From Leptospiraceae bacterium (GTDB taxonomy: Bacteria; Spirochaetota; Leptospiria; Turneriellales; Turneriellaceae): 64,000 nt of DNA. Positions 8,326-18,790 of this stretch are shown here, in pieces. The notes under the pieces are model-generated. The model was not told where the DNA came from. It did not search any database and worked only from the letters and a program-made list of their open reading frames with translations. Numbering within the stretch: position 1 is the first letter of the stretch; each line of letters begins with the position of its first letter. The translations under genes were made by a program, and so were the position numbers. Location: positions 1 to 64,000 of the forward strand of contig JAGRNJ010000002.1 in NCBI GenBank assembly GCA_020440825.1, written 5' to 3'.

Positions 8326-9059
8326 AGTTCCTCACTGAGTTTTGTGAGCCGACGTGCTCTGAGCGCAGAAAAGTGGTAGTTCATAGAATAAAACAGAAAA
8401 TAAAGCAGAGTAAATGCAACAACTGCAAACCAGAAAGTGAGCTTCATTTCGATTGAGGCCAGACCAGATTCTTTGCCACCAGCAATGACCGCCCCGGGAT
8501 GAGATGGTGTATTCCACAGGCGAATCGCAAAGTAAACGAGTGGTACATCGAGAAATGCGAGAATCGATAACAATGCACTGAAACGGGCTTTCTTTTCGGG
8601 GTCAGGCATCGTCAATCGCAGAACAATATAACCAGAGTAAGCCAGCCAAAGAATAAAAAATGAAACCAGACGCTGGTCAGACCAGTTCCACCAATCTCCC
8701 CAGATTGGTTTTGCCCAGATTGGTCCTGTGATCAATACACCGGTAGTGAACAGCCAGCCGGTAATTGCATGCGCACTGGATTTCAAATCGTATTGCAGAT
8801 CACGACTGCGTAAATAGCGAATCGCATAGATAAACGAAGCCAAAAACCCGACAAAAGAAACCCAGGCTGTTGGTACATGAAAATAGAATATTTTCTGTAC
8901 AATACCCTGGGCCCGGTCACTGGGAGCATAATGCATGATGGCCGGTACGAGAGCAAACCAGCAGAGCAGGGTCAGTAAGAATAACAGTTTCGATTTCATT
9001 TTTTTAAGGGCGTAACGCAGAGTCCGAAGCCGAAACAGCATGGCAAGAAATAACTCCAT
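8322..9059 (-). CDS. ccmC: Cytochrome c assembly protein CcmC (haem handling)
   Basis: A 245-residue protein with six hydrophobic segments. The periplasmic tryptophan-rich signature of the haem-handling superfamily is present (WGDWWNWSDQRL), flanked by FYFHVPTAWVSF and SSAHAITGWLF, which carry the conserved histidines expected to bind haem. Length and motif arrangement fit CcmC rather than the larger CcsA or CcmF. It would transfer haem b across the inner membrane for cytochrome c maturation. The ATG overlaps the dnaG stop (ATGA), so it is translated with the primase gene, an unusual companion. Other ccm genes are not in the window. Confidence 0.85.
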   Translation of the reverse strand: MELFLAMLFRLRTLRYALKKMKSKLLFLLTLLCWFALVPAIMHYAPSDRAQGIVQKIFYFHVPTAWVSFVGFLASFIYAIRYLRSRDLQYDLKSSAHAITGWLFTTGVLITGPIWAKPIWGDWWNWSDQRLVSFFILWLAYSGYIVLRLTMPDPEKKARFSALLSILAFLDVPLVYFAIRLWNTPSHPGAVIAGGKESGLASIEMKLTFWFAVVAFTLLYFLFYSMNYHFSALRARRLTKLSEEL

Positions 9060-10912
9060 CAGATCAGATATTTCTGACGTGCTGCCTTCTTTCTATAAAG
9101 TTCTCCCTGCCGTATGGTTATCGTCTCAATCAGACGATCGGTTTCTGTCAAACCCGTTTTCTCAGCAATCTGTATACGGGAATTCAGGCTTTTAATCTCT
9201 GCTTCAGTTTTCTTAATTGCAGCATCTAAAATCAATATTTTCAGTTTGTTTCGGTAAAGATTCTCAGGCTCTTCGGAATTCGAAATGGAAGATAACTCTT
9301 CTTCGAATTCAAGTAAAATACCGGCAAATAATTCAGTAAGATTGACTGGTAAAAAAGCAAATGCCTCTTTAATAGACTGCCAGGTGATCATTTCTCCCGA
9401 CGTTATACGATCCCTGAGAAAACCATAAGCGAGTGCAGTTACCTCTGCTTCCCATTCGTGTTGATTGAGCAGTTCTTGTTCAGACCAGAGTGCGGGAAAC
9501 CAGAGCAGCAGGGCCAGAACTTCTCGTTCAAGGCGATTGGCATTTTTTTCGACAACCGGTTGCTGGTTTGATTTTGGCGGTTCCCGAACAGACAAATTTT
9601 GTGTCTGGCCCCGTTTGAAATCATTCATCAGAATATTTGATTCGGTTTGCAATAAAACGGCGGCGGCTTTGATAAATTCAGAAATTTCAAATTCTGAGGT
9701 TGCCTCTGCCCTAAGAAATTCGAAGAATCGGGCAGTTGCTTTTCTGCGATCATCAAAGTTTTGTATATTGGTCTGGTATTGAAAAAAATACCACAGCAGA
9801 AACTCTAATTCATTTCTTGCATCATCCAGTAACTCGAGTATCTGTATACGGGATAATTTTTGTGCCAGATCAAAAGGGTCGCGTTTTTCATCTGCTGTGC
9901 TTTTTACGACCCGGCATTGCAGTTTAACCCGCCTTGCTTCCCGAACAGCTGAAAAAGAGGCTTCGATTCCTGCCTTGTCATTGTCCAGAAAGATGATCAC
10001 TGTATCTGTAAAGCGCTTCAGGGTTCGAGCCTGTTCGGGAGTGAACGCTGTCCCGAGGGGGGCAATCGCATTATCGATTCCCGCCTGAAAGAGTCCCAGA
10101 ACATCAAAATATCCCTCGACCAGAATGGCCTGCTGGTTTTTGCGAATAGAATCTTTGGCTTCATACAGATGAAAAAGAGTATTTTTCTTCGAGAAAATTT
10201 CTGACTCGGGGGAATTAACGTATTTAGCTGCCTTGGCTTCTTCATTCAGGATTCTGCCCCCAAATGCAATTACGTTGCCTTGCAGATTTTTAATCGGAAA
10301 AATCAATCGATCCCGAAAACGGTTGTATGATTCTCCTGAGTCACGCAGGGCAATCAATCCCAGATCTTTGCAGGTCTCGACGAATGACTTTATTTTTGCA
10401 GGATCAGAATTGAAGAAGCTCTCACTTTTTTCTTCCAGGAATCTATTTGAGGGGGGAGCATAACCAATTCCAAAATGGCCAGATGTGGTTATCTCTACCT
10501 TTCTTTGGGTTAGATATTCAGAGGCCGGGGAATTGAGCAGGGCCGATGCAAACCACTGGCTGACAAGAATATTTGCTTTATATGCACTCTTTTTTCGACT
10601 TTGACGGGCATTGTCCTGAACAGGATTCGCAGCGGTCAAGGGAATTCCAGAGTATTCGCTGAGAATCACCAGTGCGCCGCGAAAATCGGTTCTTTCATAT
10701 TCCCGAATAAAGGATATCAGGTCTCCGCCTTTACCGCACCCGAAACATTTAAATATTCCCTTTGCCGGGGCTACTGAGAATGATGGACTTTTTTCACTGT
10801 GGAAAGGACAAAGGCCCCAGAAATTAGAGCCTTTTCTTTTGAGAGGAACAAATCTGCCAATGTAAGTTTCAATGGGGACCGCTTCTAGCAGTCGACTTAC
10901 ATCTCCCGTCAT
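9059..10912 (-). CDS. dnaG: DNA primase DnaG
   Basis: A 617-residue primase. The CHC2 zinc finger is near residues 35-65 (CPFHSEKSPSF, then CFGCGKGGD). The catalytic core follows, with the TOPRIM segment AILVEGYFDVL and the acidic FLDNDKAG motif near 310-320. A C-terminal helicase-interacting region is present but divergent. It makes RNA primers for replication and for the lagging strand. The family's usual length is ~580-620, so it is complete. It lies 40 bases after rpsU, as in the classical rpsU-dnaG-rpoD operon, but rpoD is replaced by ccmC. Confidence 0.97.
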   Translation of the reverse strand: MTGDVSRLLEAVPIETYIGRFVPLKRKGSNFWGLCPFHSEKSPSFSVAPAKGIFKCFGCGKGGDLISFIREYERTDFRGALVILSEYSGIPLTAANPVQDNARQSRKKSAYKANILVSQWFASALLNSPASEYLTQRKVEITTSGHFGIGYAPPSNRFLEEKSESFFNSDPAKIKSFVETCKDLGLIALRDSGESYNRFRDRLIFPIKNLQGNVIAFGGRILNEEAKAAKYVNSPESEIFSKKNTLFHLYEAKDSIRKNQQAILVEGYFDVLGLFQAGIDNAIAPLGTAFTPEQARTLKRFTDTVIIFLDNDKAGIEASFSAVREARRVKLQCRVVKSTADEKRDPFDLAQKLSRIQILELLDDARNELEFLLWYFFQYQTNIQNFDDRRKATARFFEFLRAEATSEFEISEFIKAAAVLLQTESNILMNDFKRGQTQNLSVREPPKSNQQPVVEKNANRLEREVLALLLWFPALWSEQELLNQHEWEAEVTALAYGFLRDRITSGEMITWQSIKEAFAFLPVNLTELFAGILLEFEEELSSISNSEEPENLYRNKLKILILDAAIKKTEAEIKSLNSRIQIAEKTGLTETDRLIETITIRQGELYRKKAARQKYLI

Positions 10913-10952
10913 ACTCTCAAGTTAAGAGTATTTCAGGACGGTAAAGCAATAT

Positions 10953-11192
10953 TCAGGTATCGCCGAAAACGACTTTCTTACGTTCCCGTTTACGAATTGC
11001 AGCTTCCCGTGCCCGTTTTTTAAGCACACTGGGTTTCTCATAAAATTCTCTTTTTTTGAGTTCTGTCAGTATACCAGAGTTTGCAACTTCTCTTTTGAAT
11101 CGTTTTAAAGCAGCCTCTACGTGCTCGCTTTCTCTTACTTCAACACCATTGTTAAAATGACCTGAAATGTCTGTTTTTCCGGAATGTTCCAT
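10953..11192 (-). CDS. rpsU: Ribosomal protein bS21
   Basis: A 79-residue basic protein. Its core matches bS21: [18 protein letters not shown], then [19 protein letters not shown] and a very basic tail. bS21 is a small-subunit protein at the mRNA exit platform and helps initiation. The ATG at 11192 is used; an in-frame TTG at 11213, directly after the helicase gene stop, would add seven residues. Even from the ATG there are about 17 residues before the conserved V-E-V-R segment, longer than usual for bS21. It is transcribed with dnaG and lies 26 bases after the SNF2 helicase gene. Confidence 0.93.
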   Translation of the reverse strand: MEHSGKTDISGHFNNGVEVRESEHVEAALKRFKREVANSGILTELKKREFYEKPSVLKKRAREAAIRKRERKKVVFGDT

Positions 11193-11218
11193 GCGTTCGA
11201 CCAAAATTTGCAACTTAC

Positions 11219-13975
11219 TCAGTGCTGCAAGATTTTTTCATATCCGGTATAGCGAACCACATGCCTGATTTCAAGTGTAATTTGGGTTGCCAAACTGGAA
11301 TTCAGTTCCTGTAACCGGCGTTGGGCGCGGGCATCTTCGCTCTGCCGGCGATGAATTGTGCGAGTAATTGCCGGGGCCATTTTCTGTGCATCATACCATC
11401 TCGATTTTCCTTTCTGTATTTCAAGCTTTTCCTGCAGCTCTTCTGTTCTTTCCCGATGAGAATTTGTAATATTTTGTCTCAAGATCTCTGCCCCTGGCAG
11501 CAATCGGGCGTGAATTGACTTGAGGTCTGCATCGATTTGCGGTTTAATGTGCTCGATACCCGCCTGTAACACCGCTTTTAAAGACGCCAGATCATCCGTG
11601 GCATCGAGAATCTGAACGCCAGGAAAAAGATCGTTTAGCTTCGTCGTTTGCAAGTCATCGCTGAGGCAAACAGAGTAATTGCGGCGATAAACCCGGTCTA
11701 ATTTGATCGAAGCTGAACAGTGAATAAGCCAGCCCGGCTTTTTCGAGACCAGTCTGAATACTGCGCTACCCTCGCAGCGCTGCAGCAGGGTTGAGATCAT
11801 GCTGTCTACCATTTCATGGCCTATTGCCAGATACTCGATACCATTCCCTGCAAGGTTTTGAAAGAACGAACCCCGTCGGTTATTCCAGTATAGAATATTT
11901 TTTTCATAACGGGCGGATGACCAAAGCTCGGGCAAATTTTTCATCTGCAGAAATTTTTGCACAATTTGAATGAGAGTATTTTCAGAAAATTTTCCGGTAT
12001 TTGATTGAGTTTCAGTAAATCTGCTCATATCAAAATCAAGGAACTCGGGTGAGATTAGGTGGTTCAGCCGCTGCATACTGTTTCTGGCCATTTCGATGCC
12101 TTTTTGCAGCTCACTTTCCCACTCTTTGCGGGATTTTTTTCGGGATAAAAACTTCATAAAGCTTTCACTGAAGCTGAAATCGTCTTCGAGAATTCCCAGT
12201 AGAGTATCGCTCTCACCGAGGGCATCTTCAAAAATACGAATTTTATTTTCCAGAACTTCCAAAACACGCTCAGCGACTGTGTCTTTACAGGCAAAGTTTA
12301 CGATATGGACATCTTTTTCCTGACCAAACCGGTGTATTCGGCCAATCCTCTGCTCAATTTTCACAGGGCTCCAGGGTAAATCATAATTGAACAGGGCCGT
12401 TGCAATCTGCAGATTGCGTCCTTCACCCCCGGCTTCGGTGAGAATAAAAATATCACATTCTTTGAAAAAATTTTCAACCGCCGTTTCTTTCTCCTGCATG
12501 CTCATTGAGCCATGAAAGTCCTGGACTCTAAAGCCTTTTTCAAGAAGGCGGGCCGATAAAAAGTCAAGGGTCGATTTGAATTGAGTAAAGATTAGAAACT
12601 TTTTATGCCCTTTCTTCTGCATTGACAGAAGAGTCTTACATAACATCTCAAACTTTGAGTCATATTGCAATCTGCGTCCGGCTTCAATCAATTTTTGCAG
12701 TGAGAGAATTTCAAATCGCACTTCCTGTGGGTCAAAACCGGGTTCAGAAGTATCTTCCAGATCTTCTTCCCAATCACCATAATCTTCTTCAGTTTCGCCG
12801 ATCATCTCAAGCAGGGCATCTCCTGCGTTCCGGTTTGCAAAAGCAGCACGATAGACCATACTCTCCAGTTTTTCTTTTCGGCGCTGTAGCGCGCGCAAAA
12901 GTGCTTCAGGGGATGAGTCGAGCAATTTCTGGAAGGTAATCATCACAAACCCGCGCATGCGTTGGCCTGAGTCAAGTGCCCGGTTGTATTCTCTTCTTAC
13001 ATACTCAGTTACTTCATTGTAAAAGTTTCGCTCTGCCGGGGAAAGTTCAATCTTTACTGTTTTTGCAAAGCGCTGGGTGAATCCGCCGACATCGACTTTT
13101 CTTCGCCGAATCACTACAGGCTGCAGCTTCTTTTGAAGATTTAAAGATCCTGATTCATATTTCATCAAAAAAGGATGAATAGGACCGAGAATATCTGGGT
13201 CAATCAGCTGAATAAGATAATAGATTTCATCAATTTTTCCCCGAAAAGGGGTGGCAGACAGCAGCAGCAAAGATTTACATCTCATACTGATTTTCTCTGC
13301 AAAATGGTAAGATCGGGTAATTTTATTACGGTCCCGTCGCAATCGATGGGCTTCATCAAAAACTGCCATGTCCCAGCCGAATTCCAGAAATGCAGACAGG
13401 TACCGTTCATCTTTTGCCAGATCGACAGACACCAGAACTTTTTTCTGGGTCTGCAGAATACGAGGGTTACGGCGCAAAATGTCGCCGGTCAAAATAAAAA
13501 ACTGTTCATTGAATTTTGACGACAGTTCTGCCCGCCACTGGTGCAAGAGAGTGGCCGGGGTACAAATGAGTACTCGTTCAAAGGAATGTTTGAGCAACAC
13601 TTCTTTTATTATGAGGCCAGCCTCGATGGTCTTGCCCAGCCCGACTTCATCGGCAATCAGAAAGCGTGGTCGAATAGCATCCAGCACCCGGGTGGCTGCC
13701 TCGACCTGGTGGGGCAGCAACATTGTTTTGGAGCAGGTGAGGGAAGCTAAAGGATCTGCATAATACCGGCACAGCAATGGCCAAAGCGTATGGTAGAGTT
13801 CTACGGTCAGATGATCGACCTGAAACTGTTTTTCGTTTCTGGGAGCAGCATGAATGCTCCATTCTGCTGCAGATTCTGCGTCCCGGGTTGAAAATGAGAA
13901 CAAAACACCGGAATTTTGTGCTGAACTTTCCCGGCCTCTTCTGAATTCGATATTGAGCTGATCATTGGGAAGCAT
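11219..13975 (-). CDS. SNF2-family (RapA-like) DNA-dependent ATPase
   Basis: A 918-residue protein. Walker A is in [16 protein letters not shown] (near residue 105), the DEAH box in [10 protein letters not shown], motif III in LLLSATPF, and the second RecA lobe carries [11 protein letters not shown] and the arginine-finger region [11 protein letters not shown]. This order is diagnostic of bacterial SNF2 proteins such as RapA, which remodel stalled RNA polymerase, or of related chromatin-like translocases. Beyond residue ~600 the C-terminal region is unrecognised and helical. It lacks the typical RapA N-terminal Tudor-like domains, so a precise RapA assignment is not justified. It reads toward rpsU-dnaG and is divergent from the outer-membrane gene at 14040. 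Confidence 0.88.
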   Translation of the reverse strand: MLPNDQLNIEFRRGRESSAQNSGVLFSFSTRDAESAAEWSIHAAPRNEKQFQVDHLTVELYHTLWPLLCRYYADPLASLTCSKTMLLPHQVEAATRVLDAIRPRFLIADEVGLGKTIEAGLIIKEVLLKHSFERVLICTPATLLHQWRAELSSKFNEQFFILTGDILRRNPRILQTQKKVLVSVDLAKDERYLSAFLEFGWDMAVFDEAHRLRRDRNKITRSYHFAEKISMRCKSLLLLSATPFRGKIDEIYYLIQLIDPDILGPIHPFLMKYESGSLNLQKKLQPVVIRRRKVDVGGFTQRFAKTVKIELSPAERNFYNEVTEYVRREYNRALDSGQRMRGFVMITFQKLLDSSPEALLRALQRRKEKLESMVYRAAFANRNAGDALLEMIGETEEDYGDWEEDLEDTSEPGFDPQEVRFEILSLQKLIEAGRRLQYDSKFEMLCKTLLSMQKKGHKKFLIFTQFKSTLDFLSARLLEKGFRVQDFHGSMSMQEKETAVENFFKECDIFILTEAGGEGRNLQIATALFNYDLPWSPVKIEQRIGRIHRFGQEKDVHIVNFACKDTVAERVLEVLENKIRIFEDALGESDTLLGILEDDFSFSESFMKFLSRKKSRKEWESELQKGIEMARNSMQRLNHLISPEFLDFDMSRFTETQSNTGKFSENTLIQIVQKFLQMKNLPELWSSARYEKNILYWNNRRGSFFQNLAGNGIEYLAIGHEMVDSMISTLLQRCEGSAVFRLVSKKPGWLIHCSASIKLDRVYRRNYSVCLSDDLQTTKLNDLFPGVQILDATDDLASLKAVLQAGIEHIKPQIDADLKSIHARLLPGAEILRQNITNSHRERTEELQEKLEIQKGKSRWYDAQKMAPAITRTIHRRQSEDARAQRRLQELNSSLATQITLEIRHVVRYTGYEKILQH

Positions 13976-14039
13976 GTGGGGGGTCAGAATTATGTCTCTT
14001 AGTAAGCCGCCAATGCTTTTTTGAAGGAAGTTCTCGCAG

Positions 14040-15650
14040 GTGAATTCAATACTTAGCAGCTTGACAATAGCCGAACATTACAATTTCTGGAATATGATTC
14101 GGGGCCGCCCCATTTTTACTGTCATGGCCGTTTTACTCGGTTTGTGCAGTTTTAACATGGCCTGGGCGACCGGAGTAAGAACGGCCGGTTTTGCTTTAGA
14201 TACTGATCTTTCCTGGATGATTCCAGGGCAATTGCCTGAAATATACTTGAATCCGGCAAAAGCTGCTTACTTTAGTGATAATTTCTATCTGGAATATACT
14301 GCAGAAACCGGCACTGGGACTACAAAAGGCAGCGGAGGGATCTTTCTGAACGCTTTCTCGAACGTCAATATCGGGATTGTACATGGCCTCGATGCGAGTT
14401 TCGAGTACTTCAACAGTGGTTCTTCGCCGCGTTCTCTCTTTTATGATCTCGAGGCATATCCCAATTCTGATTTTCGGGCTGTAACCAGCCAGACTCATCT
14501 TGATCTCAATACGGCAGTAGTTAGCTCGAACGGCCTTGCTCTGGCAGATTTGGGAACCATCTATGAACCCGGCACGAATGATATGAAACGCCGTACGATA
14601 ACCGGTTTTATAACTGCAGCTTTCGGTTCTCTCAACACCGGGCTCAGTGCATATCACGCATTTTCATCGAATACCAAAAGCCGATTGGCCGGGTCAATTG
14701 ATGAAAGTATTAATCTGAATTCATCGGAAACCGGAATCTCGGCAGGAGTTTTTCAAGCTTCTGGCTTCAGTTTTATTCGCTCTTATGAACTGCGCCTGAG
14801 TCATACCTTCTTAAACCTGAACAACCTATATGATGAAATTGATTCATCTGGTCAGCGTGTATTTGCAAATCTGGCCAGTGATGGCGCAGGTGAGAGCGAA
14901 ATTTATGCGCGGGCAGATTTATCTTTGATAAGATCTCATAATTTTCGAATCCGGGTATCGTATGCGAAAACCGATACTTCGACAATCGCGGTTGCAGAAT
15001 CGAGCGTAACAGGGTTAGTCGCACCATTTTCACTACGGGACGAGTTCTCCCGATCGGGCAGTGCTTTCAAGATTGGCCTGGCAGATGAAATGCGCTTTTC
15101 TTCAACAGTGATGTGGTTTGTTGGAATGCAGGCCGAATTTCTCTCACTCAAAAATGAATTTTCCGGTTCTAATATCCTGACCGGCAGCTTAACGGCAAAT
15201 ACAATATCTCAGGAAATGAGTGCGTTCACTCTTCCGGTACAGATGGGTCTTGAAGCAACACTTTCAGAACATTGGCAAATGCGTCTGGGCGTGGGACATC
15301 GAATATTCAATCGAAGGGCCGATGGCACGACCTACAATGAAATAACCCGTAGAATTACCCGCAATACCACCACAGGGAACCAGACTTCTGTACTTGAAAT
15401 TACACGCAATGGTGCAAGTGGTGCACTTTCAAATGCAGCGCTTGGCTTTTCATGGATTTATGGTCGCTACCGGGCAGACTGGCTGGCCAATATAAACTTT
15501 GTGAGCGATGGGCCAAATTTTCTTTCTGGACAAGTGAATGATTTTTCTTTAGCAGTTGCCTTAGTGTACCGATTTGATGCCGCTGCCCCCCCTGAGATTC
15601 TACCGGAATCAACCAATGACAATATTCGAAAAACCGGGAGCAAAAGGTGA
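14040..15650 (+). CDS. Outer-membrane-type protein, tandem paralogue 1 of 3
   Basis: A 536-residue protein. The GTG at 14040 has a clear ribosome site (AAGGAAG at 14024-14030), while a later ATG at 14094 would give a textbook signal peptide cleaved after AWA; if the GTG is right, the n-region is unusually long. The mature part has alternating hydrophobic/polar strands typical of an outer-membrane beta-barrel. Shared family motifs with the two next genes are DTDLSWM..LNPA near the start, and DWLxN...GPxFxSG with an AVAL..YRF ending near the end. No enzyme motif is visible. The stop overlaps the next start (GTGA). Likely role: porin or surface protein of unknown ligand. Confidence 0.7.
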   Translation: MNSILSSLTIAEHYNFWNMIRGRPIFTVMAVLLGLCSFNMAWATGVRTAGFALDTDLSWMIPGQLPEIYLNPAKAAYFSDNFYLEYTAETGTGTTKGSGGIFLNAFSNVNIGIVHGLDASFEYFNSGSSPRSLFYDLEAYPNSDFRAVTSQTHLDLNTAVVSSNGLALADLGTIYEPGTNDMKRRTITGFITAAFGSLNTGLSAYHAFSSNTKSRLAGSIDESINLNSSETGISAGVFQASGFSFIRSYELRLSHTFLNLNNLYDEIDSSGQRVFANLASDGAGESEIYARADLSLIRSHNFRIRVSYAKTDTSTIAVAESSVTGLVAPFSLRDEFSRSGSAFKIGLADEMRFSSTVMWFVGMQAEFLSLKNEFSGSNILTGSLTANTISQEMSAFTLPVQMGLEATLSEHWQMRLGVGHRIFNRRADGTTYNEITRRITRNTTTGNQTSVLEITRNGASGALSNAALGFSWIYGRYRADWLANINFVSDGPNFLSGQVNDFSLAVALVYRFDAAAPPEILPESTNDNIRKTGSKR

Positions 15651-17293
15651 GACTCTCTCTAAGGAAAATCTTCAGCAAGCGTAAAACCTTGCTTTTAAGA
15701 ACTGAAAACAGTTTTTGCCTTCTGTTATTTTTTGAAGGTGCTTTGCAAAATCTGCGCAGTTCCCGGTTCAACTATTTTGAGCATGGCCCGGTAGAAAAAT
15801 TTAGAAAACTTACCATATTTTCCTGTATCGTTCTGGCCTTGGTAAAGTCTTCCTTGCTGGCAACCACAGCATATTACGATGCAATGGGTCTAAAAGATCG
15901 TTACTGGATGTCCAAATCGGCATTGCCATATATGTTTGTGAATCCTGCTTTTGCAGTTGATCAGGCCGGTCGTGCATATTTCGAATTTGATGCGCAGAAT
16001 CTGTACGGGGGAATTCTCTCTGCAGGCAGAAATGGTACGTTGGGCATTTTCAGTGGCCGGCCGGTTCAGGCAGAAGTTTTTAATTCAGCATCTGCTCCGC
16101 GTGGAATGTTTTCTGTCGGGAGTACAGACTACTTTCCCCTGACAAATGTTGCCAATGGCAGTAATCTGGATATTGCCGCTACTTCGCCTTTAAGTTCCGG
16201 CGCACAGTTTGGGAATTTGGATGCACGGGTGAATCTGTTGAGTGACCCCGGGGTCAACGCGCTGAAAACTTCTAACGTTTCTTTGCTGGCAGCTACCAGA
16301 CTGGGAAATGGTGCCCTGGGGGTCCTGCTCGAGTACGGCTGGGCTAATGATATATATAGTTTTAGAGGACAAACGAGTGAAGATCTGCAGTTAGATAAAC
16401 GTCAGGCCAAAGTGAATGTAGGATTTTCAGGGAATTCAGGCGGAACGATGGAAATTTTTGATTTTCAGACTTCACTTGCGCTGTTTTCTCTGGACAATCG
16501 TTATCTGGGTACTGCTTCGAGCGGAGAATCAGCATTAGGCGAATACAAATCAGACGGCAGTTTTGAGTTTGATACAGGTATTCGTATTGCATTTCGGGTC
16601 TCCCCGAGATCTGTAATTTTTGTGCGAACAAGTTTTCGACTCAGTGATTTCTCTACGGTACTTGCGAGCAAAATTTCTGGCGGTGATTTTGATAGCACCA
16701 TCAATATTCCAACCAACACACGAGATACATTTTCCAGAACGGGTCAAACTTATTCCTTTGGAATTGCAGATGAAATTCAGGCAGGCCAGGTAACCAGGTT
16801 TATCTTTGGTATCGAAGGAGTATATGAAACATATCTGCATTCCTATGACGGTCGTGATTTCAGATTGAACACCTACCAGATTTCCCCGTATGAAGCAGAA
16901 TACAATATTGTAAGGCTACCTATGATTCTGGGCATGGAAGCAGCTTTTACGAAGTCGTTTTCTTTGCGTTTAGGAATTGTTCAGCAGACTGTTGCACTGC
17001 CCGATAACGGATATTTCATAACCCGTAACTTTCGAACACGCATCAATCCAGGGTTTTCTGCAAGTAATCCCTCGGTGTCAACCTCTGAGACACAGCTCGC
17101 CGGGGCAGACACAGAAATCAATGTGGGATTCTCATATCAATTGTCATCATTCCGGTTTGACTGGCTTTCAAACCTCGAACTGTTTCGCTCTGGTCCTAAT
17201 TTTATTTCAGGTCGAACGAGAGAATTATCAATCGCATTAGCCGTGACAAGCCAATTCATGGATTTGTGGAGTTCGTTACAATCGCAGGAGTAG
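15647..17293 (+). CDS. Outer-membrane-type protein, tandem paralogue 2 of 3
   Basis: A 548-residue member of the same family: RYWMSKSALPYMFVNPAFA corresponds to the DTDLSWM..LNPA segment of its neighbours, and the end has the FDWLSN..SGPNFISG motif. The GTG start overlaps the previous stop and has a GGGAG box at 15636-15640, six bases before it. Oddly, the hydrophobic signal segment (near LTIFSCIVLALVKSS) then begins only around residue 52, leaving a basic N-terminal extension without parallel in the two sister proteins. Either translation begins further in at a rare codon, or this protein has a long leader. It is surely in one operon with the flanking genes. Confidence 0.65.
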   Translation: MRLSLRKIFSKRKTLLLRTENSFCLLLFFEGALQNLRSSRFNYFEHGPVEKFRKLTIFSCIVLALVKSSLLATTAYYDAMGLKDRYWMSKSALPYMFVNPAFAVDQAGRAYFEFDAQNLYGGILSAGRNGTLGIFSGRPVQAEVFNSASAPRGMFSVGSTDYFPLTNVANGSNLDIAATSPLSSGAQFGNLDARVNLLSDPGVNALKTSNVSLLAATRLGNGALGVLLEYGWANDIYSFRGQTSEDLQLDKRQAKVNVGFSGNSGGTMEIFDFQTSLALFSLDNRYLGTASSGESALGEYKSDGSFEFDTGIRIAFRVSPRSVIFVRTSFRLSDFSTVLASKISGGDFDSTINIPTNTRDTFSRTGQTYSFGIADEIQAGQVTRFIFGIEGVYETYLHSYDGRDFRLNTYQISPYEAEYNIVRLPMILGMEAAFTKSFSLRLGIVQQTVALPDNGYFITRNFRTRINPGFSASNPSVSTSETQLAGADTEINVGFSYQLSSFRFDWLSNLELFRSGPNFISGRTRELSIALAVTSQFMDLWSSLQSQE

Positions 17294-17296
17294 TAT

Positions 17297-18772
17297 ATGT
17301 TAGTAAAGGTAGAGAATATGAAAATCATCAGGAATTTACACAAAAATTTAAATAAGGGACGAATCTATCTCAAGGTGTTTATCCTGTTTCTGGCGGTCAT
17401 GATTGTGCCTGCTCGAGAGGCGACTATCACGCGATCGGCCGGTATGGGGCTGGATACCGATCTGTCCTGGATGGTAGACGACCAGTATCCCTTTGTATTT
17501 CTGAATCCAGCCGCAATGAAAGGCTATGAAAATAACATCTATTTCGAGTATTTCAATACCGTGCAGATGGGGGGTATTTTTCTGCCACTGATGTCTGGTT
17601 TAAGCCTCGGTGTTTTCAGCGGGACAACCGTAGATTTTCAGGCTTTTAACTCTACAGATTTTCAGAGTATGTACCACACATCGGGGTCAGATCCAGCAGG
17701 TATAGATTTTAATAACTTGAGTGGTGCTTCTACAACATATAGACCACTCGCAGCGAGAATTGATAATGCGGATGCCAATATTCTTGAGAATCGAAATCTC
17801 GAAATAATTTTGAGCTATAAAATGGGGCGCATACAGCTTGGTGGGGCATTGAGTTATGCATTTGCGTCTGAATCCCAGAGTGATGCCACCACTACAACTT
17901 CGACCGGGGTTACCTCAAGTGAAGAAGCCGGTCTATTCAAGAGTGAGTTTCGGCTGGCCCTCGGTGCAATATTACCGGTTGGTGGTCTAATAAAAGAACT
18001 GGCATCCAGTATTTCTTTTACAAAATTTACTCTCGATAATTACTATACTCGAAAAATCAGCACTTCAACTACTGAAAATACTGCACGGTTAGAATCGAAT
18101 GGAGCATTTGATATTGACTTATTGAATAGAGTTTCTTTAAATTTCAGTAGAACCCACAATATACATGCATTTTTCGGATATTCGCTGTTGAATCGCAGCA
18201 CCCGGGCAACAGATCAAATTGGTACCAATGATTTGCAGAGTGATTATGACAGAAACGGTCACCGTATTCGGGCAGGGCTTTCAGATGAATTAAATTTATC
18301 GCAGAGACTGGGTTTGTTTTACGGCCTTGAATTGAATTATGAAATTTTCAGCAATGACTATCAGGCAGTGAAGCGTCCGACCGCTTCGAATTCAGAACCC
18401 TACCAAACCAGTGTGTATCAACTAAAATGGCCTCTTGTCCTGGGGCTCAATGCGAGCGTCAGTGAAAATCTTGACTTGAGAATGGGGATCCGCCATAACA
18501 TCTTAAATTCAGGCAACAATAGTGAATCAAATACTCAGAGAATCAATAACGCAGGCACAGTCACCAGCTCAACGGTCAGCTCTCGCTCAAGCTTCCTGAG
18601 CTCAGGCAGCAATATTTCCATGGGTGTAAGTTACACTATCGATGCACTGCGTTTTGACTGGCTGACCAACGTGAATATCTTAAAAGACGGGCCTTACTTT
18701 ATTTCAGGAAAAGAAAATGCGTGGAGTACCGCCTTTGCGGTCATTTTCAACTACGGAAAATATATGCGCTGA
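17297..18772 (+). CDS. Outer-membrane-type protein, tandem paralogue 3 of 3
   Basis: A 491-residue protein, closest to paralogue 1 at its N-terminus (MGLDTDLSWMVDDQYP, LNPAAM). It starts at ATG three bases after the previous stop, with CAGGAG at 17285-17290 as ribosome site. A hydrophobic signal segment lies at ~26-39. Strand-like repeats fill the rest; the terminal motif is FDWLTN..KDGPYFISG, then AVIFNYG. The gene ends the plus-strand run; no strong terminator is visible before the convergent hydrolase gene. Function unknown; beta-barrel outer-membrane location inferred from strand pattern and family repetition. Confidence 0.7.
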   Translation: MLVKVENMKIIRNLHKNLNKGRIYLKVFILFLAVMIVPAREATITRSAGMGLDTDLSWMVDDQYPFVFLNPAAMKGYENNIYFEYFNTVQMGGIFLPLMSGLSLGVFSGTTVDFQAFNSTDFQSMYHTSGSDPAGIDFNNLSGASTTYRPLAARIDNADANILENRNLEIILSYKMGRIQLGGALSYAFASESQSDATTTTSTGVTSSEEAGLFKSEFRLALGAILPVGGLIKELASSISFTKFTLDNYYTRKISTSTTENTARLESNGAFDIDLLNRVSLNFSRTHNIHAFFGYSLLNRSTRATDQIGTNDLQSDYDRNGHRIRAGLSDELNLSQRLGLFYGLELNYEIFSNDYQAVKRPTASNSEPYQTSVYQLKWPLVLGLNASVSENLDLRMGIRHNILNSGNNSESNTQRINNAGTVTSSTVSSRSSFLSSGSNISMGVSYTIDALRFDWLTNVNILKDGPYFISGKENAWSTAFAVIFNYGKYMR

Positions 18773-18790
18773 TTCTTCAGCCTGGGTAGT

